Source: an uncultured Oscillospiraceae bacterium (lineage in GTDB: Bacteria > Bacillota > Clostridia > Oscillospirales > Oscillospiraceae). Taken from it: DNA of 22,362 nucleotides. Below the pieces are notes generated by a model, which was not told where the DNA came from, did no database searches, and saw nothing but the letters and a program-made list of their open reading frames with translations. The DNA is taken from contig CAKTVN010000004.1 of NCBI GenBank assembly GCA_934623545.1, forward strand, positions 1 through 22,362, in the 5' to 3' direction. Shown here one piece after another: positions 7,552 to 13,297 of this stretch. The first letter of the stretch is position 1. Each line of letters opens with the position of its first letter. The position numbers and the translations under genes are program-made.

Positions 7552-7746
7552 CCAAGAAGGGGGCATCAGCCCCCTTCTTGGTCGTTTTAAGGGGGATTGC
7601 AAAGGGGGGAAATCGAAATCCCCCCTTTGCCATTCTTTCTTTCAACCGTCAACGGCGCTTTCTTTCTCATGCTGAGAAAGAAAGCGGGGTTGAAACGTTC
7701 CCCGCGCACTCCGTGCGCGGATAAGGTGTCACCCCTCGCGGGGTGA
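7552..7746 (-). repeat. Partial, inverted relative of the dispersed repeat plus strong hairpins
   Basis: Read on the minus strand, 7734-7700 matches 7115-7149 at 34 of 35 bases, so the 5' module of the repeat is present upside down about 550 bases from copy A. It continues with CGTTTC and then a polypyrimidine/polypurine hairpin at 7656-7686 (14-bp stem), in the same order as copies A and B. Two more perfect 12-bp hairpins follow, at 7599-7630 (GCAAAGGGGGGA / TCCCCCCTTTGC) and 7552-7581 (CCAAGAAGGGGG / CCCCCTTCTTGG). Beyond the hairpin it no longer resembles copy A. No gene is supported here. Confidence 0.65.
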
Positions 7747-7759
7747 CAAAACGCCGCCC

Positions 7760-7788
7760 TTGCGGGCGGCGCAAAAAGGCGGTATACT
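7760..7788 (+). promoter_or_regulatory. Candidate promoter of rimM-trmD-cobB
   Basis: TTGCGG (7760-7765) and TATACT (7783-7788) have a 17-base spacer, and the start would be about 25 bases before the rimM ATG. The -35 forms the loop and inner arm of an 8-bp hairpin (CGCCGCCC / GGGCGGCG, 7752-7771) at the edge of the repeat island. The -10 is good and the -35 moderate. Confidence 0.55.
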
Positions 7789-7819
7789 ATAGTCAAAACC
7801 CATATCGGGAGGGTCGCAC

Positions 7820-8317
7820 ATGAAAAAACCGTTTCTTGAAGCCGGGCAGATCGTCAGCACGCACGGCGTCCGCGGCGAGGTCAAGGTCATGCCATGGGCG
7901 GACGATCCGGAGTTTCTTCTGGACTTCGACACCGTTTATCTGAACGGCGCGCCCGTGCGCGTGCAGTCGAGCCGCGTGCAGAAGACCTGCGTGCTCATGA
8001 AGCTCGCCGGGGTCGACGACCTCGACGCCGCCGCGCGCCTGCGCGGACAGACCGTCTGCATCCGTCGCGAGGATGCGCAGCTGGAGGAGGGCGCGATGTT
8101 CATCGCCGACCTCATCGGTCTGCCGGTCCTCTGCGAGGGCGAGACCATCGGCACGATCACCGACATCCTTCAGCGCCCCGGCAACGATGTCTACGTCGTA
8201 CAGGGTGCGCATGAATACCTCATCCCCGCTGTGCCGGAGTTCATTCTGGAGCGGAACCCGGACGAGGGCTTTGTACGTGTGAAGCTGATCGAGGGAATGC
8301 GCAGCGATGAGATTTGA
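7820..8317 (+). CDS. rimM: Ribosome maturation factor RimM
   Basis: RimM assists 16S rRNA processing and 30S head assembly by binding S19. The 165-residue protein has the standard two-domain layout: an N-terminal RimM barrel beginning FLEAGQIVSTHGVRGEVKV (residues 5-23), then a PRC barrel from about residue 92 with LIGLPV, GETIGTITDILQ, GNDVYVV and YLIPAVPEFI. GGGAGGG lies about 6 bases before the ATG. It overlaps trmD by 11 bases, indicating coupled translation. The ribosomal protein genes rpsP and rplS, which usually flank rimM-trmD, are absent here. Confidence 0.95.
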   Translation: MKKPFLEAGQIVSTHGVRGEVKVMPWADDPEFLLDFDTVYLNGAPVRVQSSRVQKTCVLMKLAGVDDLDAAARLRGQTVCIRREDAQLEEGAMFIADLIGLPVLCEGETIGTITDILQRPGNDVYVVQGAHEYLIPAVPEFILERNPDEGFVRVKLIEGMRSDEI

Positions 8318-9098
8318 CATCATGACGCTCTTTCCCGGCGCAGTCGACGCCATGATGCAGGAGAGCATCCTCGGCAGAGCGCAGAAAAAGGGGCTGATCG
8401 AGATCCGCTCCCACCAGATCCGCGACTTTACGACCAACCGCCAGAACCAGGTCGACGACTATCCCTACGGCGGCGGCAGAGGTGCGATCCTGCAATGCGA
8501 CCCGCTCTATAACTGCTGGTCCGCCATCTGCGACGAGGTCGGTGCGCCGGTCCATACGATCTTTCTCTCGCCCTGCGGCACCGTGTTCGATCAGGCAAAG
8601 GCGCGTCAGCTGCTGGGCGACTATGAAAACATCATCCTCGTCTGCGGGCACTATGAGGGCGTCGACCAGCGCTTCATCGACGAATGCGTCGACGAAGAGA
8701 TCTCCGTAGGCGACTTTGTGCTGACCGGCGGCGAGCTGCCCGCCATGTGCATCGCCGACGCCGTGTGCCGTCTCGTCCCCGGCGTGCTCGGCGACGAGGT
8801 CTGCTTTACCGACGAGAGCCACTGGGACGGGCTGCTTGAATATCCGCAGTATTCCCGCCCGGACGAGTGGCATGGACTGCGCGTGCCGGAGGTCCTTCTT
8901 TCCGGCAACCACGCACTGGTCGACCGCTGGCGCAAAAAGCAGGCGATCCTGCGCACCATGCGCTGCCGCCCGGATATGTTCCGCGCGCTCCGCTTCCCAT
9001 ATAAGACGCGGGCAGAAAAGAAATTCATCGCTGAATTGGAGGCTGAAGATGAGCAGTTCCGAGATCGAGACCCTAAAAACCTGGATCGAAGCAAGTGA
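8307..9098 (+). CDS. trmD: tRNA (guanine-37-N1)-methyltransferase TrmD
   Basis: TrmD uses S-adenosylmethionine to make m1G37 next to the anticodon, which prevents +1 frameshifts. The product has 263 residues. The SPOUT domain begins MRFDIMTLFPGAVDAM. Family signatures are QVDDYPYGGGRGAI (48-61), GHYEGVDQR (114-122), the trefoil-knot segment EISVGDFVLTGGELPAM (131-147) and YPQYSRP followed by VPEVLLSGNHALVDRWR. The glycine loop reads GGGRGA rather than the GGGAGM I expect in most TrmDs. The last 15-20 residues (EDEQFRDRDPKNLDRSK) overlap the next gene and look poorly conserved. It starts inside the end of rimM. Confidence 0.96.
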   Translation: MRFDIMTLFPGAVDAMMQESILGRAQKKGLIEIRSHQIRDFTTNRQNQVDDYPYGGGRGAILQCDPLYNCWSAICDEVGAPVHTIFLSPCGTVFDQAKARQLLGDYENIILVCGHYEGVDQRFIDECVDEEISVGDFVLTGGELPAMCIADAVCRLVPGVLGDEVCFTDESHWDGLLEYPQYSRPDEWHGLRVPEVLLSGNHALVDRWRKKQAILRTMRCRPDMFRALRFPYKTRAEKKFIAELEAEDEQFRDRDPKNLDRSK

Positions 9099-9768
9099 CA
9101 ACATCGTCTTTTTTGGCGGCGCGGGCGTGTCCACAGAGTCCGGCATCCCGGACTTCCGGAGCGTCGACGGGCTCTACCACCAGCGGTTTGACTATCCGCC
9201 GGAGGAGATTTTGAGCCATTCGTTTTTTTACCGCCATACCGACTATTTTTACCGTTTTTACCGTGAAAAAATGCTCCCGCTGGACGCGCAGCCGAACGCG
9301 GCGCACCGCCGCCTCGCCGAGCTGGAGCAGGAGGGAAAGCTCCGCGCCGTGATCACGCAGAACATCGACGGACTGCACCAGAAGGCAGGCAGCAAGACCG
9401 TCTATGAGCTGCACGGCTCCATCTGGCGCAACCGCTGCACCAAATGTGGAAAAGCCTATTCGGCGGAGTATATCCGCGACACGCACGGCGTGCCGCACTG
9501 CGCCTGCGGCGGGCTCATCAAGCCGGATGTCGTGCTCTATGAGGAAGGGCTGGACGGTGCGACCGTGGACGGCGCCATCCGCGCCATCGAAGCCGCGGAG
9601 GTTTTGATCGTCGGCGGCACCTCGCTGACTGTCTATCCCGCCGCCGGGCTCATCCGCTATTACCGCGGAAGCCGCCTTGTGCTCATCAACCGCGACGAGA
9701 CGCCCTATGACGGCTACGCGAACCTCGTCCTCCGCGACCCGATCGGTAAAGTATTTCAGCAAGTTTGA
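9049..9768 (+). CDS. cobB: NAD-dependent protein deacylase, Sir2 family (CobB)
   Basis: Sirtuins remove acetyl or other acyl groups from lysines, using NAD+. The start chosen is the ATG at 9049, because GGAGG lies 6 bases upstream and the conserved Rossmann start follows; a longer in-frame extension back to 8836 runs inside trmD and is not believable. The 239 residues show GAGVSTESGIPDFRS (24-38), TQNIDGLH (103-110), the catalytic base His122 in ELHGS, zinc ligands Cys130, Cys133, Cys151 and Cys153 (the second pair is CxC, not CxxC), IKPDVVLYEE and GGTSLTVYPAAGL. The gene overlaps the 3' end of trmD by 50 bases in another frame, so it is probably co-transcribed with rimM-trmD. Confidence 0.93.
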   Translation: MSSSEIETLKTWIEASDNIVFFGGAGVSTESGIPDFRSVDGLYHQRFDYPPEEILSHSFFYRHTDYFYRFYREKMLPLDAQPNAAHRRLAELEQEGKLRAVITQNIDGLHQKAGSKTVYELHGSIWRNRCTKCGKAYSAEYIRDTHGVPHCACGGLIKPDVVLYEEGLDGATVDGAIRAIEAAEVLIVGGTSLTVYPAAGLIRYYRGSRLVLINRDETPYDGYANLVLRDPIGKVFQQV

Positions 9769-9802
9769 AGCTTTTCCCAAACGGATCACACAGCGCATGG
9801 CG

Positions 9803-9882
9803 AAGTAAAAAGTAATCGTGAAGAGGGAAGAAGTGTGGAGCCGCAACGCGGCACACCTCCCCTTAACTTTTCACTTTTACTT
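9803..9882. repeat. Small imperfect palindromic element
   Basis: AAGTAAAA at 9803-9810 is mirrored by TTTTACTT at 9875-9882, AAGAGGG by CCCCTT, and the centre is GTGTG..GCCGC-AAC-GCGGC..ACAC (9833-9856). The whole 80 bases can fold back on itself imperfectly. It sits between the end of cobB and the bidirectional terminator. The form fits a small extragenic palindromic repeat; no second copy is present in this window to prove it. Confidence 0.45.
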
Positions 9883-9893
9883 ATCACCTTTAC

Positions 9894-9936
9894 AAAAACG
9901 CTCGCCCGGAAGCATAGCTTCCGGGCGAGCGTTTTT
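9894..9936. terminator. Bidirectional intrinsic terminator between cobB and the DUF4015 gene
   Basis: Perfect 15-bp stem ACGCTCGCCCGGAAG (9898-9912) / CTTCCGGGCGAGCGT (9918-9932), loop CATAG. T5 follows on the plus strand (9932-9936) and the A5 at 9894-9898 gives a T5 on the minus strand. It ends one base before the TAG stop of the leftward gene, so it serves both converging units. Confidence 0.95.
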
Positions 9937-11721
9937 CTATGGCAGTTCGTCAAATGCCGGCTTGAGGCTTTCGAGCTTGGACAGGCTGCACATCGCGTTC
10001 CACGCCATAAAGCCGCCGCTCAGCCCCGCTTCCTCCAGCGCGCGGATCTCTCCGCCGACCTCGTCCGGACCGTAGGTGTTATACGGCGTCCGGATGGCGT
10101 CATACGCCTGGATCCACGTCCGCACGATCGCGGGCGACGGCGTCTCCGCCTGCCGCTGCGCCGCCTTCTCGCTCCATTCGAGCAGCGTCTCATACGGATG
10201 CTCCCACGGACGGTAGCTGCCGTCCTGCGCGAAGTGGTCGGGATACGGCATTCCGCTGATGACGTCGACCACGTTGCTGATCGCGGACCAGTACTGCCCG
10301 TAGGACGTCACGTAGGGGTTGTTCGTCTCGCCGAAGACGTCCGCGCTCACATACACGCCCTCGTCGTGCAGCTCCTCCACCGCGTACATGAGGAAGCGCT
10401 GGATCGCTTGCGCCTTCGTCTCGTCGTAGGTGTTGTGGTAGTCGATGTTGCCGTTCTTTTCGTACTGATAGGTGCCGTCCGGGAAACGGACATAGTCAAA
10501 CTGAATTTCGTTGAAGCCCATCGTCCGCACGGCGTCCTTCGCCAGCGCGACCTTGTACTCCCAGACGTAGCGGCAATAGGGGCTCGGCCAGTAGCTGTTC
10601 GCGATGTACAGCGGGTCGCCATCCGTGTCGTTGATGCCGTATTCCGGATGATCGGTCACGAAGAAGGAGTCGTTGAACGTCGTCAGCCGCCCGATCACGT
10701 AGAAGCCCGCGTCCTTGATCTTCTGGATGGCGGTCTTATATTCCTCAGTCGTGTTGTTCGCGTATTTTCCGGTCGTGGGCGAATACTCGTCGTAGACCGC
10801 AGAGGGGTAGCCGACGCTCGTGCCGTCGATGATGTTCACAACGAAGGCGTTGATCTTCGTCGTCTTGGCATAGTCGATGTACGCGTCGATGTCCGCGAGG
10901 ATCTTCGGGTCGCAGGTCAGATAGATGGCGTAGACGCGCTCCGGCATGGGATTGTCCTCAAAGCTCGCCTTTTCCGTCGGATAGTAATAGAGGCTTCCGC
11001 CGTCGCCGCCGCCGTAGCGGTCCTCGCGGCTGGCGTGCGTCATATAGACGCCGAAGCGGTCGTAGACCTCCATCGCGTCCTCATAGGTCGCGGCGGTATA
11101 GTTTCCGCTGATATAGCCGGTCTTGCCGCTCTGCGTGCGGACGTGATAGAGATGGACCACGCCGTTCGATGTCTCGTCATAGCCCAGCACCGACAGCTCC
11201 GTCCCCTGCTCGACCAGCTCGCCGAGCTCGATGGAGTCCTCCGCCTTGCGCAGATTCTGCGGCGTGCGGACGTAGACGGTCTTTTCCCGGACGATCTTGC
11301 TCTCATCGCTGGTCAGATTCTCCTCGGAGATGTAGCCGTACTGCGGCACGTCGAGATACGTCAGATAATAGGTCACGCCGTCGCGCTCGAGCTTCTCCGA
11401 CGTGGAATACGCCACCTGCTTGCCGCGCACGACGCTGCCGCTCTGCGTGAAGCTCTTGTTGTAATACGTGATCTCCGGCGTGTCGGCGCAGAGCCATGCC
11501 GTCTCATACGGCTTCTCCGCCGCTGTGGGCACCTGTGTCTGCGCAGGCTCCTTCTGCCCGCCCGCAAGCACGCAGATCAGCAGGATCAGCGCGATCAGCA
11601 CCAGCACCGCCAGCAGCACCAGCCAGGTGTTCTGCTTCAGAAAGCGGAGCAGCCGCTCGCGGCGGCGCTTTTTCCGTAATTCAGTTGTAGGATCCTTCCG
11701 CTTTTTTGCGCTGCGTTTCAT
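9937..11721 (-). CDS. Membrane-anchored SH3-domain protein with DUF4015 putative glycoside hydrolase domain
   Basis: The 594-residue product begins with a strongly basic tail (residues 1-30) and one hydrophobic helix at about 33-54, so most of the protein should lie outside the membrane. Two SH3-like segments follow at about 82-138 and 146-210; segments with YGYISEEN and TGYISGNY look like bacterial SH3b repeats that bind cell wall. Residues 262-590 resemble DUF4015 (PF13200), a predicted TIM-barrel glycoside hydrolase: KINAFVVNIIDG, GFYVIGRLTTFND, MGFNEIQFDYVRFPDG, VSADVFGE and GGFMAWNA. Its substrate is unknown; a role on wall or exopolysaccharide is inference. AGGGAG lies 7 bases before the ATG. 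It is monocistronic and divergent from the aro operon. Confidence 0.85.
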   Translation of the reverse strand: MKRSAKKRKDPTTELRKKRRRERLLRFLKQNTWLVLLAVLVLIALILLICVLAGGQKEPAQTQVPTAAEKPYETAWLCADTPEITYYNKSFTQSGSVVRGKQVAYSTSEKLERDGVTYYLTYLDVPQYGYISEENLTSDESKIVREKTVYVRTPQNLRKAEDSIELGELVEQGTELSVLGYDETSNGVVHLYHVRTQSGKTGYISGNYTAATYEDAMEVYDRFGVYMTHASREDRYGGGDGGSLYYYPTEKASFEDNPMPERVYAIYLTCDPKILADIDAYIDYAKTTKINAFVVNIIDGTSVGYPSAVYDEYSPTTGKYANNTTEEYKTAIQKIKDAGFYVIGRLTTFNDSFFVTDHPEYGINDTDGDPLYIANSYWPSPYCRYVWEYKVALAKDAVRTMGFNEIQFDYVRFPDGTYQYEKNGNIDYHNTYDETKAQAIQRFLMYAVEELHDEGVYVSADVFGETNNPYVTSYGQYWSAISNVVDVISGMPYPDHFAQDGSYRPWEHPYETLLEWSEKAAQRQAETPSPAIVRTWIQAYDAIRTPYNTYGPDEVGGEIRALEEAGLSGGFMAWNAMCSLSKLESLKPAFDELP

Positions 11722-11750
11722 GATAACGCTCCCTACGATTTGATAGTCGC

Positions 11751-11779
11751 ATTATACACCAACTTTTTCAGGATTTCTA
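11751..11779 (-). promoter_or_regulatory. Candidate promoter of the DUF4015 gene
   Basis: On the minus strand TAGAAA (11774-11779) and a perfect TATAAT (11751-11756) are 17 bases apart; the -35 matches TTGACA at four of six positions. The start would lie near 11744, about 23 bases before the ATG. Confidence 0.6.
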
Positions 11780-11942
11780 CCTTTTCCGGCAAGATTGTGT
11801 GTTATGGTCCGAAAACGCTTGTTTTTCTTCTGTTTCCCTCCATTTCGCGCTCAAAACATTTCGGTTTTCTTCGTTTTCACACCATTTTGATGGAAAAACT
11901 CGAAAAATGTTACCGTTATGTAAACTCAAATTCCAAACTTTT

Positions 11943-11960
11943 TGTAAATTTACATTTACA
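11943..11960. promoter_or_regulatory. TGTAAA-N6-TTTACA palindrome upstream of the aromatic operon
   Basis: TGTAAA (11943-11948) and TTTACA (11955-11960) with a 6-base spacer match the TyrR box consensus known from Enterobacteria. It lies 115 bases upstream of the -35 of the aro promoter, in an AT-rich stretch of the gap 11722-12295. A weak second promoter, TTGTAA (11942-11947) with TATTAT (11964-11969), would overlap it. TyrR itself is not encoded here and is mainly known from gammaproteobacteria, so the match may be chance in AT-rich DNA. The rest of 11780-11940 shows nothing I can name. Confidence 0.3.
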
Positions 11961-12074
11961 TAATATTATATTACGTCGCCCATTCTCATCTGTTCCCATC
12001 CCTTCCGCATTTCCGCGCGCGGCAGCCGGTCGAAAAAAACTCCTCAAAACATCAAAAAAACGTCCCATTTCAGA

Positions 12075-12103
12075 TTGACATTTCCGCTCGCCCGCGCTAC
12101 AAT
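12075..12103 (+). promoter_or_regulatory. SigmaA promoter of the aromatic amino acid operon
   Basis: A perfect TTGACA (12075-12080), a 17-base spacer and TACAAT (12098-12103, five of six). Transcription should start near 12110, about 30 bases before the leader peptide ATG. Confidence 0.9.
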
Positions 12104-12140
12104 GATGCCAAATCCATCATCCATTACAGGAGCATTTATC

Positions 12141-12197
12141 ATGAACCGTGCAGTTTCTTACGCATACGCTTATTTTTACTTTACTATGACAGCATAG
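12141..12197 (+). CDS. Tyr/Phe-rich attenuator leader peptide (18 residues)
   Basis: The ATG at 12141 follows a strong AGGAG (12128-12132) by 8 bases, and the frame encodes MNRAVSYAYAYFYFTMTA before a TAG stop at 12195-12197. Four of 18 codons are Tyr (7, 9, 11, 13) and two are Phe (12, 14), all within codons 7-14; there is no Trp. The peptide itself probably has no function; its translation senses charged tRNA-Tyr and tRNA-Phe. It lies between a consensus promoter and an intrinsic terminator in front of the operon that makes Tyr and Phe. It is too short for ordinary gene finding. The composition, ribosome binding site and position together make chance unlikely. Confidence 0.9.
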   Translation: MNRAVSYAYAYFYFTMTA

Positions 12198-12270
12198 TAA
12201 GGGTAATTTGTGATGCGTAAAAAGCTTCTTCGTATTTTTTGCGGCACAGATTACACTGTGCCGCTTTTTT
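12158..12270 (+). promoter_or_regulatory. Ribosome-mediated transcription attenuator of the aro/phe/tyr operon
   Basis: Segment 1, TTACGCAT (12158-12165, within leader codons 6-9), pairs perfectly with segment 2, ATGCGTAA (12213-12220). Nested inside is a hairpin CTTTACTATG / CATAGTAAGG (12179-12202, one G-T pair) that carries the leader stop codon. Segment 2 can instead pair TGCGTAAAAA (12214-12223) with TTTTTTGCGGCA (12235-12246, one bulged G and one G-T pair). That antiterminator takes up most of the left arm of the terminator at 12241-12264. Predicted logic: a ribosome stalled on scarce Tyr or Phe codons hides segment 1, so 2:3 forms and the operon is read. Free translation lets 1:2 form, and the terminator stops transcription. 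Pairings are seen; the mechanism is inferred from the classic trp/phe attenuators. Confidence 0.85.
12241..12270 (+). terminator. Attenuator terminator before aroF
   Basis: Perfect 9-bp stem GCGGCACAG (12241-12249) / CTGTGCCGC (12256-12264), loop ATTACA, T6 tail (12265-12270). It precedes the aroF ribosome binding site by 12 bases and follows no complete gene other than the leader peptide, so it must be a conditional terminator. Confidence 0.93.
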
Positions 12271-12295
12271 ATTTATTGATTCGGAGGGAACCGTC

Positions 12296-13297
12296 ATGAT
12301 CGTCATTCTCAAACACAACACATCAGAGGAAAAGCGCAATCAGCTGATCAACTGGCTTCAGGGTCAGAATCTCGGCGTGCACGTCTCCGTGGGCGCATAT
12401 CATACCATTCTCGGACTCATCGGCGACACCAGCCGCGTCGATATGGACCTCATCCGCAGTCTGGACATCGTGGAAGCCGTCCGGCAGGTCAGCGACCCCT
12501 TCAAGTGCTGCAACCGCAAGTTCCACCCCGAGGACACCGTCATCGAGGTCGGCGAGGCGAAGATCGGCGGCGGCAATTTCTGCATGATCGCGGGGCCCTG
12601 CTCGGTCGAGAGCGAGGAGCAGGTCGTCTCCATCGCGCGCGACGTCAAAAAGGCGGGCGCGACGCTGCTGCGCGGCGGCGCCTTTAAGCCCCGCACCTCG
12701 CCCTACGCCTTTCAGGGGCTCAAGGCGGAGGGGCTGGAGCTTCTGAAGATCGCGCGCAGAGAGACCGGGCTCCCCATCGTCACGGAGATCATGAGCGTCA
12801 GCACGCTTGAGCTGTTCGAGGACGTGGACGTCATCCAGGTCGGCGCGCGCAACATGCAGAACTTCGATCTTTTGATGGAGCTTGGCAAGCTCGACAAGCC
12901 GATTCTGCTCAAGCGCGGGCTTGCGAACACCATGAAGGAGCTGCTTATGAGCGCGGAATACATCATGGCGAGCGGCAACGAAAAGGTCATTCTCTGCGAG
13001 CGCGGCATCCGCACCTTCGAGACCTACACCCGCAACACGCTGGACCTGTCGGCGGTGCCGATGCTGCACGAGCTGAGCCATCTCCCGGTCATCGTCGACC
13101 CCAGCCACGCGACCGGCATTGCGAGCCTCGTCCCGCCGATGGCGTGCGCGGCGGCAGCCTGCGGCGCGGACGGCATCATGATCGAGGTCCACAACGACCC
13201 CATCCACGCCCTGTGCGACGGCGCGCAGTCTCTGACCCCGCCGCAGTTCGCCGAGGTCGCGGACAAGGTCCGTAAAATTCGTGAGGTGATCGCATGA
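12296..13297 (+). CDS. aroF: 3-deoxy-D-arabino-heptulosonate 7-phosphate (DAHP) synthase, type I-beta with N-terminal ferredoxin-like domain
   Basis: Catalyses PEP + erythrose 4-phosphate to DAHP, the entry step of the shikimate pathway. The ATG at 12296 lies 7 bases after GGAGGG; a longer frame from 12239 would start inside the terminator and is rejected. The 333-residue protein has a small ferredoxin-like regulatory domain (residues 1-65), as in the Tyr-inhibited Thermotoga enzyme. The barrel follows with AGPCSVESEEQ (Cys102 a metal ligand), RGGAFKPRTSPYAF, GARNMQNF, KPILLKRG, CERGIRTFE, DPSHATG (His271), IEVHNDP (Glu297) and CDGAQSL (Asp308). The presence of the N-terminal domain suggests end-product inhibition as well as attenuation. 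Its stop codon overlaps the tyrA start (ATGA). Confidence 0.96.
   Translation: MIVILKHNTSEEKRNQLINWLQGQNLGVHVSVGAYHTILGLIGDTSRVDMDLIRSLDIVEAVRQVSDPFKCCNRKFHPEDTVIEVGEAKIGGGNFCMIAGPCSVESEEQVVSIARDVKKAGATLLRGGAFKPRTSPYAFQGLKAEGLELLKIARRETGLPIVTEIMSVSTLELFEDVDVIQVGARNMQNFDLLMELGKLDKPILLKRGLANTMKELLMSAEYIMASGNEKVILCERGIRTFETYTRNTLDLSAVPMLHELSHLPVIVDPSHATGIASLVPPMACAAAACGADGIMIEVHNDPIHALCDGAQSLTPPQFAEVADKVRKIREVIA

Noticed and set aside
7388..7675. Small frames within the repeat island (for example 7388-7675 and 6958-7404) and within copy B (20329-20625)
   Set aside because: The frames run through perfect inverted repeats, and no coding frame is shared between copies A and B; the conserved signal is base pairing, not protein.
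8836..9048. Upstream extension of cobB
   Set aside because: Lies inside trmD, shows no sirtuin similarity, and the ATG at 9049 has GGAGG in the right place.
9835..11679. Long plus-strand open frame opposite the DUF4015 gene, and similar long antisense frames opposite gdpP (1415-3157), RNase J (3946-5715) and aroF (12323-13207)
   Set aside because: They arise because GC-rich codon use leaves few stops on the antisense strand; products are rich in Arg, Asp, His and Val with no recognisable domain, and the sense genes are clear.
11740..12078. 112-codon plus-strand frame in the AT-rich gap before the aro operon
   Set aside because: No ribosome binding site, low-complexity AT-driven composition, overlaps the predicted leftward promoter and the TyrR-like palindrome, and resembles no family.
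12239..12295. Upstream extension of aroF by 19 codons
   Set aside because: It would start within the attenuator terminator and has no ribosome binding site, whereas the ATG at 12296 has GGAGGG 7 bases upstream and matches the start of the DAHP synthase ferredoxin-like domain.
12104..12295. T-box riboswitch as regulator of the aro operon
   Set aside because: No AGGGTGGAACCGCG-like T-box sequence, AG-bulge or specifier loop is visible; the leader peptide and alternative stems explain the terminator better.
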